A DNA stretch of 59,587 bases, taken from Bacillota bacterium. GTDB lineage: Bacteria; Bacillota; Clostridia; Lachnospirales; Lachnospiraceae. A program made the translations under genes and the position numbers. Shown piece by piece: positions 7,471-15,948 of the stretch. Within the stretch, counting starts at the first letter, position 1. Every line of letters starts with the position of its first letter. The stretch is from contig JAEYJO010000037.1 in the NCBI GenBank assembly GCA_023408815.1, forward strand, positions 1-59,587. The letters run 5' to 3'. The notes below the pieces were generated by a model. The model did not search any database. It was not told the DNA's origin and saw only the letters and a program-made list of their open reading frames with translations.

Positions 7471-8256
7471 TTAAATTGTATATTCTGGTTGTTGTATTTC
7501 ACTGACCAGATGCAGCTTTTCAAGAATACTGTTTCTCAGCACCGTAAAATCCGTGCTGCTCCGCTGCCTTGGTCTTGGCAGCGAAATATTTAAAACTTCG
7601 CTTATCCTGCCGGGTCTGGGTGACATGATAACAACTCTGTCACTCAGATAAAGCGCCTCATCCACATCGTGTGTTACCAAAATCATCGTGGTATCGTTCT
7701 CCCGCCAAAGCTCCAGAAGCTTATCCTGTAAATCTGCCCTCGTAAAGGCATCCAAAGCTCCCATCGGCTCATCCAAAAGAAGCGCCACCGGATGATTGAT
7801 CAGTGCCCGGGCAATCGCCACACGCTGTGCCATTCCTCCCGAAATTTGATGGGGATAGGTCTTTTCAAAGCCGTTAAGCCCGATCAGCTTTATGTACTCC
7901 GCGATTTCATCCTTCCTCTGCTTATACACCCCTCTTGCCTTTAAGCCGGAGGCAATGTTTTTTTCCACCGTCAGCCACGGGAACAGACTGCTTTGCTGGA
8001 ACACATATCCACGGGTCGGATCTGGACCCCCGACTTCTTCTCCGTTCAGCCTGATTTCTCCCGATTCCTGCACATCCAGACCTGCAAGAAGCCGCAAAAG
8101 AGTGGTCTTGCCGCAGCCCGAGGGACCGATGATGGATATAAATTCTCCCTTATTAATAGAAAGGTTTATATTTTTAAGCGCTTCCACCGTGTTGTCATTG
8201 GCATCCACATAGGTACGATCCACCGCTTCGATTTCAAAAAGAATATCCCTGCTCAT
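7471..8256 (-). CDS. ABC transporter ATPase, SsuB/TauB type
   Basis: A 261-residue ATPase with Walker A GPSGCGKTT, a Q-loop (YVFQQSSLFPWL), signature ISGGMAQRVAIARAL, Walker B LLLDEPMGAL and H-loop LVTHDVDEAL, typical of the nitrate/sulfonate/taurine importer family. The ATG at 8256 is chosen because it overlaps the permease stop as ATGA; an upstream in-frame start would overlap the permease gene by more than 120 bp. With the permease and lipoprotein it forms a complete importer inside the sulfur operon, so the cargo is probably a sulfonate or other small organosulfur compound feeding the nitrogenase-like reductase or the sulfhydrylases. The cargo is inferred from context. Confidence 0.87.
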   Translation of the reverse strand: MSRDILFEIEAVDRTYVDANDNTVEALKNINLSINKGEFISIIGPSGCGKTTLLRLLAGLDVQESGEIRLNGEEVGGPDPTRGYVFQQSSLFPWLTVEKNIASGLKARGVYKQRKDEIAEYIKLIGLNGFEKTYPHQISGGMAQRVAIARALINHPVALLLDEPMGALDAFTRADLQDKLLELWRENDTTMILVTHDVDEALYLSDRVVIMSPRPGRISEVLNISLPRPRQRSSTDFTVLRNSILEKLHLVSEIQQPEYTI

Positions 8257-9293
8257 TTCACCAGTCCCCTCTGCCACCGTAAAACGCGGCTCTGTATTGC
8301 TCCAATCATCTTCATGATAGCCGAAAACAAAACTGCCATAACGATAATTGCCGCAAACACCTTGTAATATGCCGACCAAACCTTAGAAGCGTTGATATAA
8401 TAACCCAACCCTCCCGGCTGCCCCAGCATCTCGGACATAACGAGCGTTGTAAACGCAAAGCCGTTGGCTGAGGATATGCCGGTAAAGATCTGAGGCATCG
8501 CATGAGGTATTGCCACATGCAGGACAAGATACGGCGTCTTTGCACCTAAGGTCTGCGCCACTTCAAAATTAATCTTAGGTGTGCTGGCAATACCCTGCGC
8601 TGTCAAAAACGCTACCGGAAACCATGCGCATATAACGATCAAAAAAGTTGCCGCCCAGAAAGGTGTGGGAAGAAGCGTCAAGGCAAAAGGCATCCATGCC
8701 ACCGCCGGAATGACTCCGGTAATTTTCAGGACAGGGTATACCCAATAATAGACTTTCGGAAACCAGCCGATCAGTATGCCCGTTCCTACGCCAAAAGCTA
8801 CGCCCAGCGTGAATCCCACGGTAAAAAGCCGCAAAGAATAAAGCGTATTCTGCAAAATATAGTCTCCCTCCATCAGAAAGGATTCTATAATTCTCGACGG
8901 TCCGGGGAAGAATGGCTGAGGCAAAAGCAAAAGTTTCGTTCCCAGGATATCCCATAATGCCAACGCGAGGCCTATGACAAAGCGGAACGGCACCCGGCTC
9001 AAGAACTGTTTCCTTCGCTCCTCCCACCAAAAAGAATAAACCGCCGCCGCCCCATAGATGAGTATCAGTGCTGCCAAAACAAAACGATACGCCTCATCGG
9101 CTGTAATGGAAAGAGAAGAACCAAGCGGATACGTGCTGATCTGCGTTTCCGCAGTCTGCTTAAAAAACAGACTAACAAGTATCGCTATAAAAAATCCCAA
9201 AAGCGAAATAGCAGAAAGCCCGATATAGGATGCTATGACCGGAATATAAGAGCTATTCGAAAGGCGCGTCGCTCGTTGTTTTAATATGCTCAC
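8253..9293 (-). CDS. ABC transporter permease, SsuC/TauC type
   Basis: A 346-residue permease. Two extra N-terminal membrane segments (~18-48 and ~70-88) precede the usual six-helix BPD_transp_1 domain (~105-335), which carries the EAA-type loop around EVAQTLGAKTPYLVLHVAIPHAMPQIFTGI. The length exceeds the ~260 residues of SsuC because of that N-terminal extension. It is translationally coupled to the ATPase by an ATGA overlap and lies 30 bp after the substrate-binding lipoprotein. It would form the membrane channel for the organosulfur compound captured by that lipoprotein. Confidence 0.85.
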   Translation of the reverse strand: MSILKQRATRLSNSSYIPVIASYIGLSAISLLGFFIAILVSLFFKQTAETQISTYPLGSSLSITADEAYRFVLAALILIYGAAAVYSFWWEERRKQFLSRVPFRFVIGLALALWDILGTKLLLLPQPFFPGPSRIIESFLMEGDYILQNTLYSLRLFTVGFTLGVAFGVGTGILIGWFPKVYYWVYPVLKITGVIPAVAWMPFALTLLPTPFWAATFLIVICAWFPVAFLTAQGIASTPKINFEVAQTLGAKTPYLVLHVAIPHAMPQIFTGISSANGFAFTTLVMSEMLGQPGGLGYYINASKVWSAYYKVFAAIIVMAVLFSAIMKMIGAIQSRVLRWQRGLVK

Positions 9294-9323
9294 CTTTTTT
9301 CCTCCAAATAAGCTTATAAATGC

Positions 9324-10379
9324 TTAATCCACATCTACCTTCTGGAAGATTTCCGCAGCAAATGCATCCGCATCTTCCGTCTTTAAGTATCCGATATTTT
9401 TAAGTTCCGTTACGAAGTATTTAACATCCTCTTCTATCTTAGCGGTTCCATTCGCTCTGTCCTCTGTGGAGGGATAAGTATAGCTTACGATAAGCTCCTG
9501 TGCCAGTTCCTTATCATCAATAGCTGAATACTTCTTATCCGAAATAATATCTACCGCCTCCTTAGGATTCTTCGCGATCCAGTCCTGCGCCTTCCTGTAA
9601 GCTTTTAGCAATGCCGCGATTTCGTCAGGATTTTCCTCGAGCACCTTAGAAGATGCATAGAGGAAGCAGCAATACTTTCCGGCAAAAACAGGATCTGTGG
9701 AAAGGTCAAACACTACCCGGTATTCCCCGCTCTTCTCTGCAATGGAACCAAGCGGATCCCAAAGAGCCGCTACATCTATCTCTCCGGTCTTTACCGCTTC
9801 CAACTCCAGATTACCGTCGGAGAATGGCAGAAAGGTCACGTCACCATCTTGCGGATCCGCAGAAATTCCTGCTTTTTCCAGCCATACGCTGGCAACCTGA
9901 TGAGGAGTTCCTCCGATTTCGTCAACGCCGATTTTCTTTCCGGCGAAGTCCTCCACAGTCTGTATGGGAGAGTCGTTAGGAACCACGAATTTAATACATC
10001 CGTAATGAAGTCCGTCGACTACCTTCACCTTCACCCCTTCCTCGATGGAGGGAAAGAACTGGAAGTCTCCGTTTACTATCGGAATCGTTCCGTTATTGAG
10101 CCCGATTTTCCGCGTTTCGGTATCGGCGGAAATCAGATTTACATCGAAGCCCTCCTCCGCAAAAAATCCTTTTTCATAGGCAATATAAATCGGTGCACCG
10201 CAAAGTGCTCCATCCTTGCCGGGAATATCTATCTTCCCATATTTGTATTCCGTCTTTGCCGTTTCAGCGGATGCGGACGTTTCCGTCACCGCCGTCTCTT
10301 TCGCCCCGCAAGCGGTAAGTCCCAGCGCACCGGCTAAAATAATGGAAGCAACAACACTACTTTTCTTTCCTATCGTCAT
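9324..10379 (-). CDS. Substrate-binding lipoprotein of an SsuA/NMT1-type importer
   Basis: A 351-residue lipoprotein with a signal peptide ending in the lipobox LTACGAK (Cys24), a Ser/Thr/Ala-rich linker, and an NMT1/SsuA-like periplasmic-binding fold (PIYIAYEKGFFAEEGFDVNLI, FAGKKIGVDEIGG, AALWDPLGSIAE). Members bind sulfonates, taurine, nitrate, bicarbonate or thiamine precursors. In this operon a sulfur compound is the likely ligand. It follows the first O-acetylhomoserine sulfhydrylase by 17 bp. The mature protein would be tethered outside the membrane and hand its ligand to the SsuC-like permease. Confidence 0.85.
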   Translation of the reverse strand: MTIGKKSSVVASIILAGALGLTACGAKETAVTETSASAETAKTEYKYGKIDIPGKDGALCGAPIYIAYEKGFFAEEGFDVNLISADTETRKIGLNNGTIPIVNGDFQFFPSIEEGVKVKVVDGLHYGCIKFVVPNDSPIQTVEDFAGKKIGVDEIGGTPHQVASVWLEKAGISADPQDGDVTFLPFSDGNLELEAVKTGEIDVAALWDPLGSIAEKSGEYRVVFDLSTDPVFAGKYCCFLYASSKVLEENPDEIAALLKAYRKAQDWIAKNPKEAVDIISDKKYSAIDDKELAQELIVSYTYPSTEDRANGTAKIEEDVKYFVTELKNIGYLKTEDADAFAAEIFQKVDVD

Positions 10380-10396
10380 ATCTTTTCCCTCCCAAT

Positions 10397-11719
10397 CTAG
10401 TTTATGGAAAATGCTTTTTGGAACGCCTGCTCCAAATCAGCAATCAAATCATCAGAATCCTCTAACCCCGCGGAAATGCGGATCAGATTTTCCGGTATGT
10501 CGGCAGCCGCTTTCTCCTGCTCATCAAGTTCCCCATGAGTGGTCTGCGGGGAATTAACGATTAACGATCTGGCATCGCCAATATTCACATGGTAATGAAA
10601 CAGCTCTATTGCATTCAAAAAGACTTCCTTCTGCTTCTCATTTCCTTTGAAACCAAAGGAAAAAAGTCCTCCTGCGCCCTTTTCAAAGTCCCGCTTATAA
10701 AGCTGATGATAAGGACTTTCCTCCAGTGCGGGATACCTTACCCACTCTACTCCTTCGTGGGAGGATAAGTATAATGCCAGCTTATGCGCGTTCTCCGACT
10801 GCTTGGAAAGGCGCTCCGAGAGCGTTTCCAGGCCGACGATGGAAAGATACGCATCGAAGGGGGAAAGCGCCGCCCCGAAATAATTCAGGTAATTAAACCG
10901 TATTCTGGAGGTAAAGGGCGCTTCCGGAAATACCTCCGGAAAGCTTCTGTATGTACCGCTCTCATCTCTAAGGGTATAATATTTTTCAGAAAACTGCGGA
11001 AACTTTTCCGTTTTGTAATCGAATGTCCCGCTTTCCAGAATAAGGCCTGCAATGAGATTTCCATGTCCGCTCAAGCCTTTGGTAGCGGAGTATACAACGA
11101 TATCTGCGCCGTGTGCAAAAGGATGATACAGATACGGAGTCGCCACTGTATTATCCACCACTACCGGGATACCATGTTCGTGCGCCACCTTGGATATGGC
11201 ATCAAGGTCAAGCAGTACCGTATTCGGATTACTGATGCTCTCGATATAGATAGCCTTTGTATCGGGCCCTATTTCTTCTCCCAATTTCTCCGGATGCTCC
11301 AGATTCTTGGCGATATCGAAGTGAATACCGAATTTGGGATAAATTTTCTTAAAGCTGTCGGCACTGCCGCCATATAAGAAGGGAGAAGTCAGTATTCTTC
11401 CGCCCCCCTCGACAAGGTTAAGCAGCGTGTAACTGATAGCAGCCATCCCCGAGGCTACGCCGATGGCTGCAGCAGCTCCTTCCAGCACCCGCACCCTCTC
11501 TTCCAGCACCGCTACCGTAGGATTTCCTACACGGGTATATAGGAATCCCTGTTCTTTAAAGCTGAATAAGTTTTTCGCATTCTCCACATCTCGAAAGTCA
11601 TAAGACGCAGTCTGGTAAATAGGCGGCGATACCGCATATTTGTGATCCTTCGGCTCATATCCCGCTCTGACCTTCTGGGTGTCAAACCGGTACGGGGCCT
11701 TTTTCGTTTCCTCTGACAT
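10397..11719 (-). CDS. O-acetylhomoserine sulfhydrylase 1 (PLP-dependent)
   Basis: A 440-residue Cys/Met-metabolism PLP enzyme with the long MetY/Met17-type architecture: TQKVRAGYEP start, PIYQTASYDF, the PLP lysine in VYSATKGLSGHGN, and the C-terminal NIGDARSLIVNSPQTTHGELD motif characteristic of O-acetylhomoserine aminocarboxypropyltransferases. It joins sulfide or methanethiol to O-acetylhomoserine, giving homocysteine or methionine. The ATG at 11719 is preferred because AAGGAG lies at a good distance. It lies between the NifB-like gene and an organosulfur importer, suggesting that it consumes the thiol freed by the nitrogenase-like enzyme. A paralogue occurs at 16433-17761 in the same operon. 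Confidence 0.9.
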   Translation of the reverse strand: MSEETKKAPYRFDTQKVRAGYEPKDHKYAVSPPIYQTASYDFRDVENAKNLFSFKEQGFLYTRVGNPTVAVLEERVRVLEGAAAAIGVASGMAAISYTLLNLVEGGGRILTSPFLYGGSADSFKKIYPKFGIHFDIAKNLEHPEKLGEEIGPDTKAIYIESISNPNTVLLDLDAISKVAHEHGIPVVVDNTVATPYLYHPFAHGADIVVYSATKGLSGHGNLIAGLILESGTFDYKTEKFPQFSEKYYTLRDESGTYRSFPEVFPEAPFTSRIRFNYLNYFGAALSPFDAYLSIVGLETLSERLSKQSENAHKLALYLSSHEGVEWVRYPALEESPYHQLYKRDFEKGAGGLFSFGFKGNEKQKEVFLNAIELFHYHVNIGDARSLIVNSPQTTHGELDEQEKAAADIPENLIRISAGLEDSDDLIADLEQAFQKAFSIN

Positions 11720-11824
11720 AACATTTCTCCTTTTCTTTTTAAAGTGCTGCAACAGTCCGGAATACTACACTCACATTCCATATGCCACCATCCCCTTTCC
11801 TGATTTTCGTCCTATGATCATTTC

Positions 11825-12700
11825 TCAACCGTGAGAAAATGTGTTTTCCTGCACAACGGGCCTTATATAAATCAGCTTGGAGAAATCTTCTCCGCCGGGT
11901 ATGCCGGCCGCATCGGCGCGGCATCTTTGGCAATGACGAAATACATTGATATATTGCTCCGCCCGGCCTCGGATCTCGCTAAGCAGTCTGCAATCAGGAG
12001 CCGAACACCAATTTAACTCGTGCTGGGGAATGAGCGGAATGATATTGTAAATTTTTGCACCCGCTTCCGAAACCGTTTTAGCTACCGTTTCCACGTGGTC
12101 CGCATTGATTTCCGGTATCAGCACCGTATTTACCTTCACCGTAACTCCCGCATCCGAAACGGCCTTAATGCCGTTTAGCTGATTACGGATCAATATTTCG
12201 GCCGCCTCCAATCCTTCATATCTTTTTCCTTTGTATGTGATTCCCCCGCAAATCTGTGCCTGAATTGCCGGATCCACCGCATTGACCGTAACGGTGAGGG
12301 AATCGATTCCTACATCGATAATATCCTGCTGATATTCCGGCAGGAGAAGCCCGTTGGTACTCATGCACTTGATAATGTCGGGAAATTCTTTCTTAATCAG
12401 CCGGAAGGTTTCCAGTGCATATGGGGTAGCCAGGGTGTCCCCGGGACCTGCCACTCCTGCCACCGTAATGTCGGGACATAGCTCTACCGCCTTTCGCACC
12501 ACCTCTACGGCTTCTTCGGGGGTAATGATCGTTGCTGCCACTCCTGGACGGACATCCACATCATTAATCTTCCTGTCGCAGAAACGGCAAAGAATGTTGC
12601 ACCCCGGAGAAACCGGAAGATGCACTCTGCCTTTATTTACTTTTGCACCCACCGCAAAGCAGGGATGCGCTGCTGCTAATTCATCGAAGCTCTTTGCCAT
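11825..12700 (-). CDS. NifB-like radical SAM cofactor maturase
   Basis: A 291-residue radical SAM protein with the NifB hallmarks: an early HPCF motif, the radical SAM cluster C-x3-C-x2-C (Cys34, Cys38, Cys41 in CNILCRFCDRK), the VAGPGDTLA segment, and a C-terminal C-x2-C (HCQRCRADAAGIPG). NifB fuses iron-sulfur clusters around a carbide to make the NifB-cofactor precursor of nitrogenase active sites. Like short NifB forms it lacks a fused NifX domain; a separate NifX-like gene ends 4 bp upstream. Its presence implies that the NifDK-like protein carries a carbide-containing Fe-S cofactor, unlike chlorophyll- or F430-type homologues. NifE and NifN are absent. Confidence 0.88.
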   Translation of the reverse strand: MAKSFDELAAAHPCFAVGAKVNKGRVHLPVSPGCNILCRFCDRKINDVDVRPGVAATIITPEEAVEVVRKAVELCPDITVAGVAGPGDTLATPYALETFRLIKKEFPDIIKCMSTNGLLLPEYQQDIIDVGIDSLTVTVNAVDPAIQAQICGGITYKGKRYEGLEAAEILIRNQLNGIKAVSDAGVTVKVNTVLIPEINADHVETVAKTVSEAGAKIYNIIPLIPQHELNWCSAPDCRLLSEIRGRAEQYINVFRHCQRCRADAAGIPGGEDFSKLIYIRPVVQENTFSHG

Positions 12701-12704
12701 ATTC

Positions 12705-13034
12705 TCACCTCACTTCCAGCAAACCTTCTTTTAAAAGCTCATCTAAAATTTCTTTCACGGGACCATATGCCTCAAACACCCGTTTCCCATGACTTATCAT
12801 AAATGCAGCGGCCCCCTGACCGATTTTCACGACGAAAATAGCATCGCAGTCGTTAAGTGCCTTCAGCAAATGTTCGAAACCACCCTCGCAGTTGCCTCGG
12901 CAGTAGCTTTCTGTGCGGCGGGCTTCTACGAATTCACATGCTTTCTCATTTAAGTCATAAATCTGAAAATGGCGGGCGCTCCCGAAATGCTGATCCACCC
13001 ATGTGCCGTCAGTACTGGCAAAAGCAATTCTCAT
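12705..13034 (-). CDS. NifX/NafY-family Fe-S cofactor carrier
   Basis: A 109-residue protein of the dinitrogenase iron-molybdenum cofactor family: MRIAFASTDGTWVDQHFGSARHF start, VDQHFG ligand motif, and a CDAIFVVKIGQGAAAFMISHGKRVFEA core. Such proteins bind and ferry cofactor precursors between NifB and the catalytic component. An extra cysteine-bearing loop (ESYCRGNCEGG) could add metal-binding capacity. The ATG at 13034 is preferred over the one twelve bases upstream because GGGAG lies seven bases before it. It is preceded by a structured leader shared with clpB and followed 4 bp later by the NifB-like gene. Confidence 0.85.
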   Translation of the reverse strand: MRIAFASTDGTWVDQHFGSARHFQIYDLNEKACEFVEARRTESYCRGNCEGGFEHLLKALNDCDAIFVVKIGQGAAAFMISHGKRVFEAYGPVKEILDELLKEGLLEVR

Positions 13035-13115
13035 CTTTGCTCCCATCTGCCCGCTTTAGCGGGCGTACAAACCAAGGATGTTGAAAGTACATTTCTTTCC
13101 ACTTTCTTCCTCCTT
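13035..13115 (-). promoter_or_regulatory. Structured mRNA leader element upstream of the nifX-like gene (copy 1)
   Basis: Between nifK-like and nifX-like the minus strand reads AAGGAGGAA, hairpin 1 (13080-13102, 8-bp stem with one mismatch), a 15-nt linker with TTTGTACG, hairpin 2 (GCCCG-CTAAAG-CGGGC at 13049-13064), then AGATGGGAGC and the ATG exactly 14 nt after hairpin 2. The same order, loop sequence and spacing recur before clpB at 32429-32505, where hairpin 2 is GTGTG-CTAAAG-CACAC. Both strands of the stem change together, which indicates a conserved RNA structure. A GTG-started 23-codon frame also crosses the element. Function unknown. Confidence 0.65.
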
Positions 13116-14451
13116 ATCGATAGGTCGACAGTACCCTATCATAAATATCTTCAATGACTCTGAGACCGCCGGAGAAACCTACGTAATTTGTCGTAAGCAC
13201 AAGCCGGTACGGCGTAGGCACTGCTGCAGACAGAAAATCATAATCCTTTTCCTTCGCAAGCTCCTTATCCCATCCGCTTCCTATGATCAATCCTCTTCCC
13301 TGATGACTCAGGGCACGTATCACATCCTGAACCTTACCTGCATCCGGTTCGAAGGTGATCGGAATCTCACGTTTCTCCGAAGTACTTCTGAGCTCCGTCA
13401 CTATCTGTTCTTTGAACTTTTCGGGTGTATTATCCGTAATAAACTGCTCCTTAGGAACAATACCGACTTCATGGAGCAAAAATTTGGAAAGTCCCACCAC
13501 ATATCCTGCATCGTGCAAAATATGTACATGGTTCGGAAGTCCATACCGGAATTCCAGCAGGAAAGTGGCAAGATTATCGATTTCCTCATAATAGGCCTCT
13601 CTCTCCTTCTTTATGAACTTCTCCGCCTCCTCTTCATCTATCTGTGTATCCTGCCCCTTAGCAAAGTCAATGACCTGACGCAGAAAACGCTCCGTTTCAT
13701 TGGCTCCTATCGGTACGTTTGGAAAGCGTGTAAAGGGCTGTTCATATATATCTTCCAAATGCTCTACGATGGGGAGTCCGTACCAGGGAGACACGAGAAT
13801 GTTGAAATTCGCTCTTGGAATCCTCTTCCATTCCTCCACACCCTCCGACTGCGGTCCGAAAAGAATATGTACCTTTAATCCAATCCCCTCCAAAAGTCTC
13901 TTATATTCTCTCAAATTCCCTTTCCAGAAAGGGTCCTGATAGGGAAGGGAGGCAAAAAGATTTACCGTATTTTTCTCGCTGCGCGCCGGGTTCTCATCTT
14001 CAAATCTGCTGACATATTGGTCGAGGATCGCGTTCACTACAAGGCTGTGCGACTCGAAATTACTGCATTTGAAGCCTGCTGTTTCCACAGATACGATAGG
14101 CTTCCCCAAATCCCTGAATTCATCTGCCAGAGACTCCACATCATCGCCCACAATACCGGCTGTACATCCTGTCAGAATCACCTGCAAGTCGGTATCCAGC
14201 ACCTTATACGTATTGGATACGATTTCCCTTAAGCGTTCCATTCCCCCAAATACAACCTCTTTCTCGCTGAAATTCGTACACGGAGAAGTATTTCCTCCCG
14301 CATAACCCGTGGAGCGCTCGAAAAACCCCTGAATCATATTGCCGCAGCCGGGACCGGAATGAAGAATCGGCACGGCCTTTGGAATAGCTACCACACTTTG
14401 CAGTGCGCCGATGGCGCAGGTATAACGTTCCTGTTCGATGATTCCGCTCAC
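13114..14451 (-). CDS. NifK-like beta subunit of a nitrogenase-like reductase
   Basis: A 445-residue oxidoreductase/nitrogenase component-1 protein. Three cysteines expected to hold the P-cluster half are present: Cys12 (RYTCAIGA), Cys36 (HSGPGCGN) and Cys96 (LTGCTAGIVGDD). The protein is shorter than nitrogen-fixing NifK (~510-520) but typical of nitrogenase-like homologues. It pairs with the NifD-like subunit, whose stop overlaps this start by 4 bp, to form the catalytic heterotetramer. Within a sulfur operon it most resembles, in context, methylthio-alkane reductase (Mar) of Rhodospirillum rubrum, which cleaves C-S bonds. The actual substrate is not known from sequence. Confidence 0.87.
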   Translation of the reverse strand: MSGIIEQERYTCAIGALQSVVAIPKAVPILHSGPGCGNMIQGFFERSTGYAGGNTSPCTNFSEKEVVFGGMERLREIVSNTYKVLDTDLQVILTGCTAGIVGDDVESLADEFRDLGKPIVSVETAGFKCSNFESHSLVVNAILDQYVSRFEDENPARSEKNTVNLFASLPYQDPFWKGNLREYKRLLEGIGLKVHILFGPQSEGVEEWKRIPRANFNILVSPWYGLPIVEHLEDIYEQPFTRFPNVPIGANETERFLRQVIDFAKGQDTQIDEEEAEKFIKKEREAYYEEIDNLATFLLEFRYGLPNHVHILHDAGYVVGLSKFLLHEVGIVPKEQFITDNTPEKFKEQIVTELRSTSEKREIPITFEPDAGKVQDVIRALSHQGRGLIIGSGWDKELAKEKDYDFLSAAVPTPYRLVLTTNYVGFSGGLRVIEDIYDRVLSTYR

Positions 14452-15923
14452 TGCACATTACCTCCTTCTAAAAAAGTATACGGTTCCTGCTGCAGCCACC
14501 ATTTCGTATAGGGATTGATGGCATGCTCTTTAAGATTCTTAACAAATTCATTATTTTCTAAAGTTTCCACAATACGCTCTCCATAGCGCACGATTCCTTC
14601 GTAACCCATGCTGTAATGCTCATCTCCGATAAGCAGTGACGGAATTCCCAGCTTCGCTCCCCAAAGCGTCATACCTCCGTGCCTTGCCAGCAAAACATCC
14701 GGCTGTAAGCGGTTCAGCATATTTACCAGCTCGAATTCCTGCTTATTACATATGTTAAAATTGGGAACATCGCCATAATCTTTTACCCGCTGCGCCAGCA
14801 AATCGCCTTCCTCGCTGCCGCTGTCATACAGAGGGTCATGGTGGAAGATCGCGGCACCCTTGGCTTTCATTCCCAGTTCGCCCAACAAGGACAAAAGCGC
14901 ATGACCATGGGCTGCCCCAGCCGTCACATAAGCTGATTTTCCTTTCAGTTTCTGCCGCAGTTCTTCTATCTTAGGAAGGTATTCCTCCTTCTTGGCTGCG
15001 ATCAGCCGTTCCGCTTCTTCCTCCTTATGAAGGATTCTCCCAAGCTCTCTGAACCAGCGGTCCGTTTGGGCTATGCCGTAGGGCGGAGCCGTCTTAATCT
15101 CCGGGACGCCGAATTCCTGCTCCAGCGCAGCTCCCAGATAGGAGCCTAAGGTCGGACAAATCTGAATGGTTGCCGCAGCTTCGGAGGCTCTGGATAAGTC
15201 CTCCACAGTGGAATAGGGCGTGATATACCGGGGTTTTACCCCGAAGGCTTCAAACCAGTCTTTAAAAATATCAGAACCCCAGAAATTGATGACGTTCACG
15301 ATATCATCTCTCTTTTCTCTGGCAGGCTTTATGAGCTTTCTCGCAATGCCGTGATAGCTGGCGTCAAAGCCGGTAGTCCATACCTTAGAACGGAAGCCTT
15401 CACAGAAAATTGCTACCACTGGAACGCCCAGTTCCTCCTCCGCTTCATTGCAGACGCTTTCCACATCATCGCCGATGATTCCGGCAGCGCAGGTAGTCAA
15501 TACGAACACCGCATTGGGATGAGTACGTTCATAAACCTCCCGGATACCCTTAGCTAATTTCTGTCCCCCGCCGTAAACGGTATCCGTTTCCTGAAGATTG
15601 GTGGAAAAAACCTTGCGCTGTGTGGGATTTTCAACACCGCGAAGAGGTGAATTCACCCGGTAAGTAAACGCATACTCATGAAAGCAGGAGGAACAGCCTA
15701 CCGGCCCATGGCTGATAACAGCCGCGTCCTGAACTAAAATGACCATACAGGCTGCCTGCGATGTGGAGCATCCAAGACACTGGGAAAAAGACCTGCCCTT
15801 ATCCCTTAGTCCGCAGCGGGAGCTTTTTACCAGTTCCTCCGCTCCTCCCTGAAATCCTGTAATAGAACCCAGACGTATTTCCCTGATCGATACCTCCGGT
15901 ATCTGTAAATCTATGTTTCCCAT
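14448..15923 (-). CDS. NifD-like alpha subunit, candidate C-S bond reductase (Mar-like)
   Basis: A 491-residue nitrogenase component-1 alpha homologue. P-cluster cysteines fit Cys52 (within CLGCSTSQAAC), Cys77 (SHGPVGCSSC) and Cys145 (TTCAAGIIGDD). Both residues that ligate the active-site cofactor in nitrogenase appear to be kept: a cysteine in IQICPTLGSYLG (Cys256) where NifD has Cys275, and a histidine in GDEHYSMGYEG (His436) where NifD has His442. Bch and Cfb homologues lack this pair, so a NifB-type cofactor is expected. The extra cysteines around 49-59 are unusual. Neighbours in sulfur metabolism suggest reduction of thioethers or similar compounds rather than N2. It lies 25 bp after the acetyltransferase gene. 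Confidence 0.87.
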   Translation of the reverse strand: MGNIDLQIPEVSIREIRLGSITGFQGGAEELVKSSRCGLRDKGRSFSQCLGCSTSQAACMVILVQDAAVISHGPVGCSSCFHEYAFTYRVNSPLRGVENPTQRKVFSTNLQETDTVYGGGQKLAKGIREVYERTHPNAVFVLTTCAAGIIGDDVESVCNEAEEELGVPVVAIFCEGFRSKVWTTGFDASYHGIARKLIKPAREKRDDIVNVINFWGSDIFKDWFEAFGVKPRYITPYSTVEDLSRASEAAATIQICPTLGSYLGAALEQEFGVPEIKTAPPYGIAQTDRWFRELGRILHKEEEAERLIAAKKEEYLPKIEELRQKLKGKSAYVTAGAAHGHALLSLLGELGMKAKGAAIFHHDPLYDSGSEEGDLLAQRVKDYGDVPNFNICNKQEFELVNMLNRLQPDVLLARHGGMTLWGAKLGIPSLLIGDEHYSMGYEGIVRYGERIVETLENNEFVKNLKEHAINPYTKWWLQQEPYTFLEGGNVQ

Positions 15924-15948
15924 AACATCCTCCTAATTTAATAATTTT

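Noticed and set aside
11527..11781. An 84-residue protein-coding gene overlapping sulfhydrylase 1
   Set aside because: Past its Cys-rich start it is an Arg-rich out-of-frame shadow of the sulfhydrylase gene. Only the first codons are mentioned, as a possible leader.
6601..15923. Reading the NifHDK/B/X genes as a nitrogen-fixation cluster
   Set aside because: NifE and NifN are absent, NifD/K-like proteins are shorter than true NifK, and all neighbours are sulfur genes. The bchlorophyll- and F430-type alternatives were also set aside, since NifB and the cofactor-ligand-like Cys and His are present.
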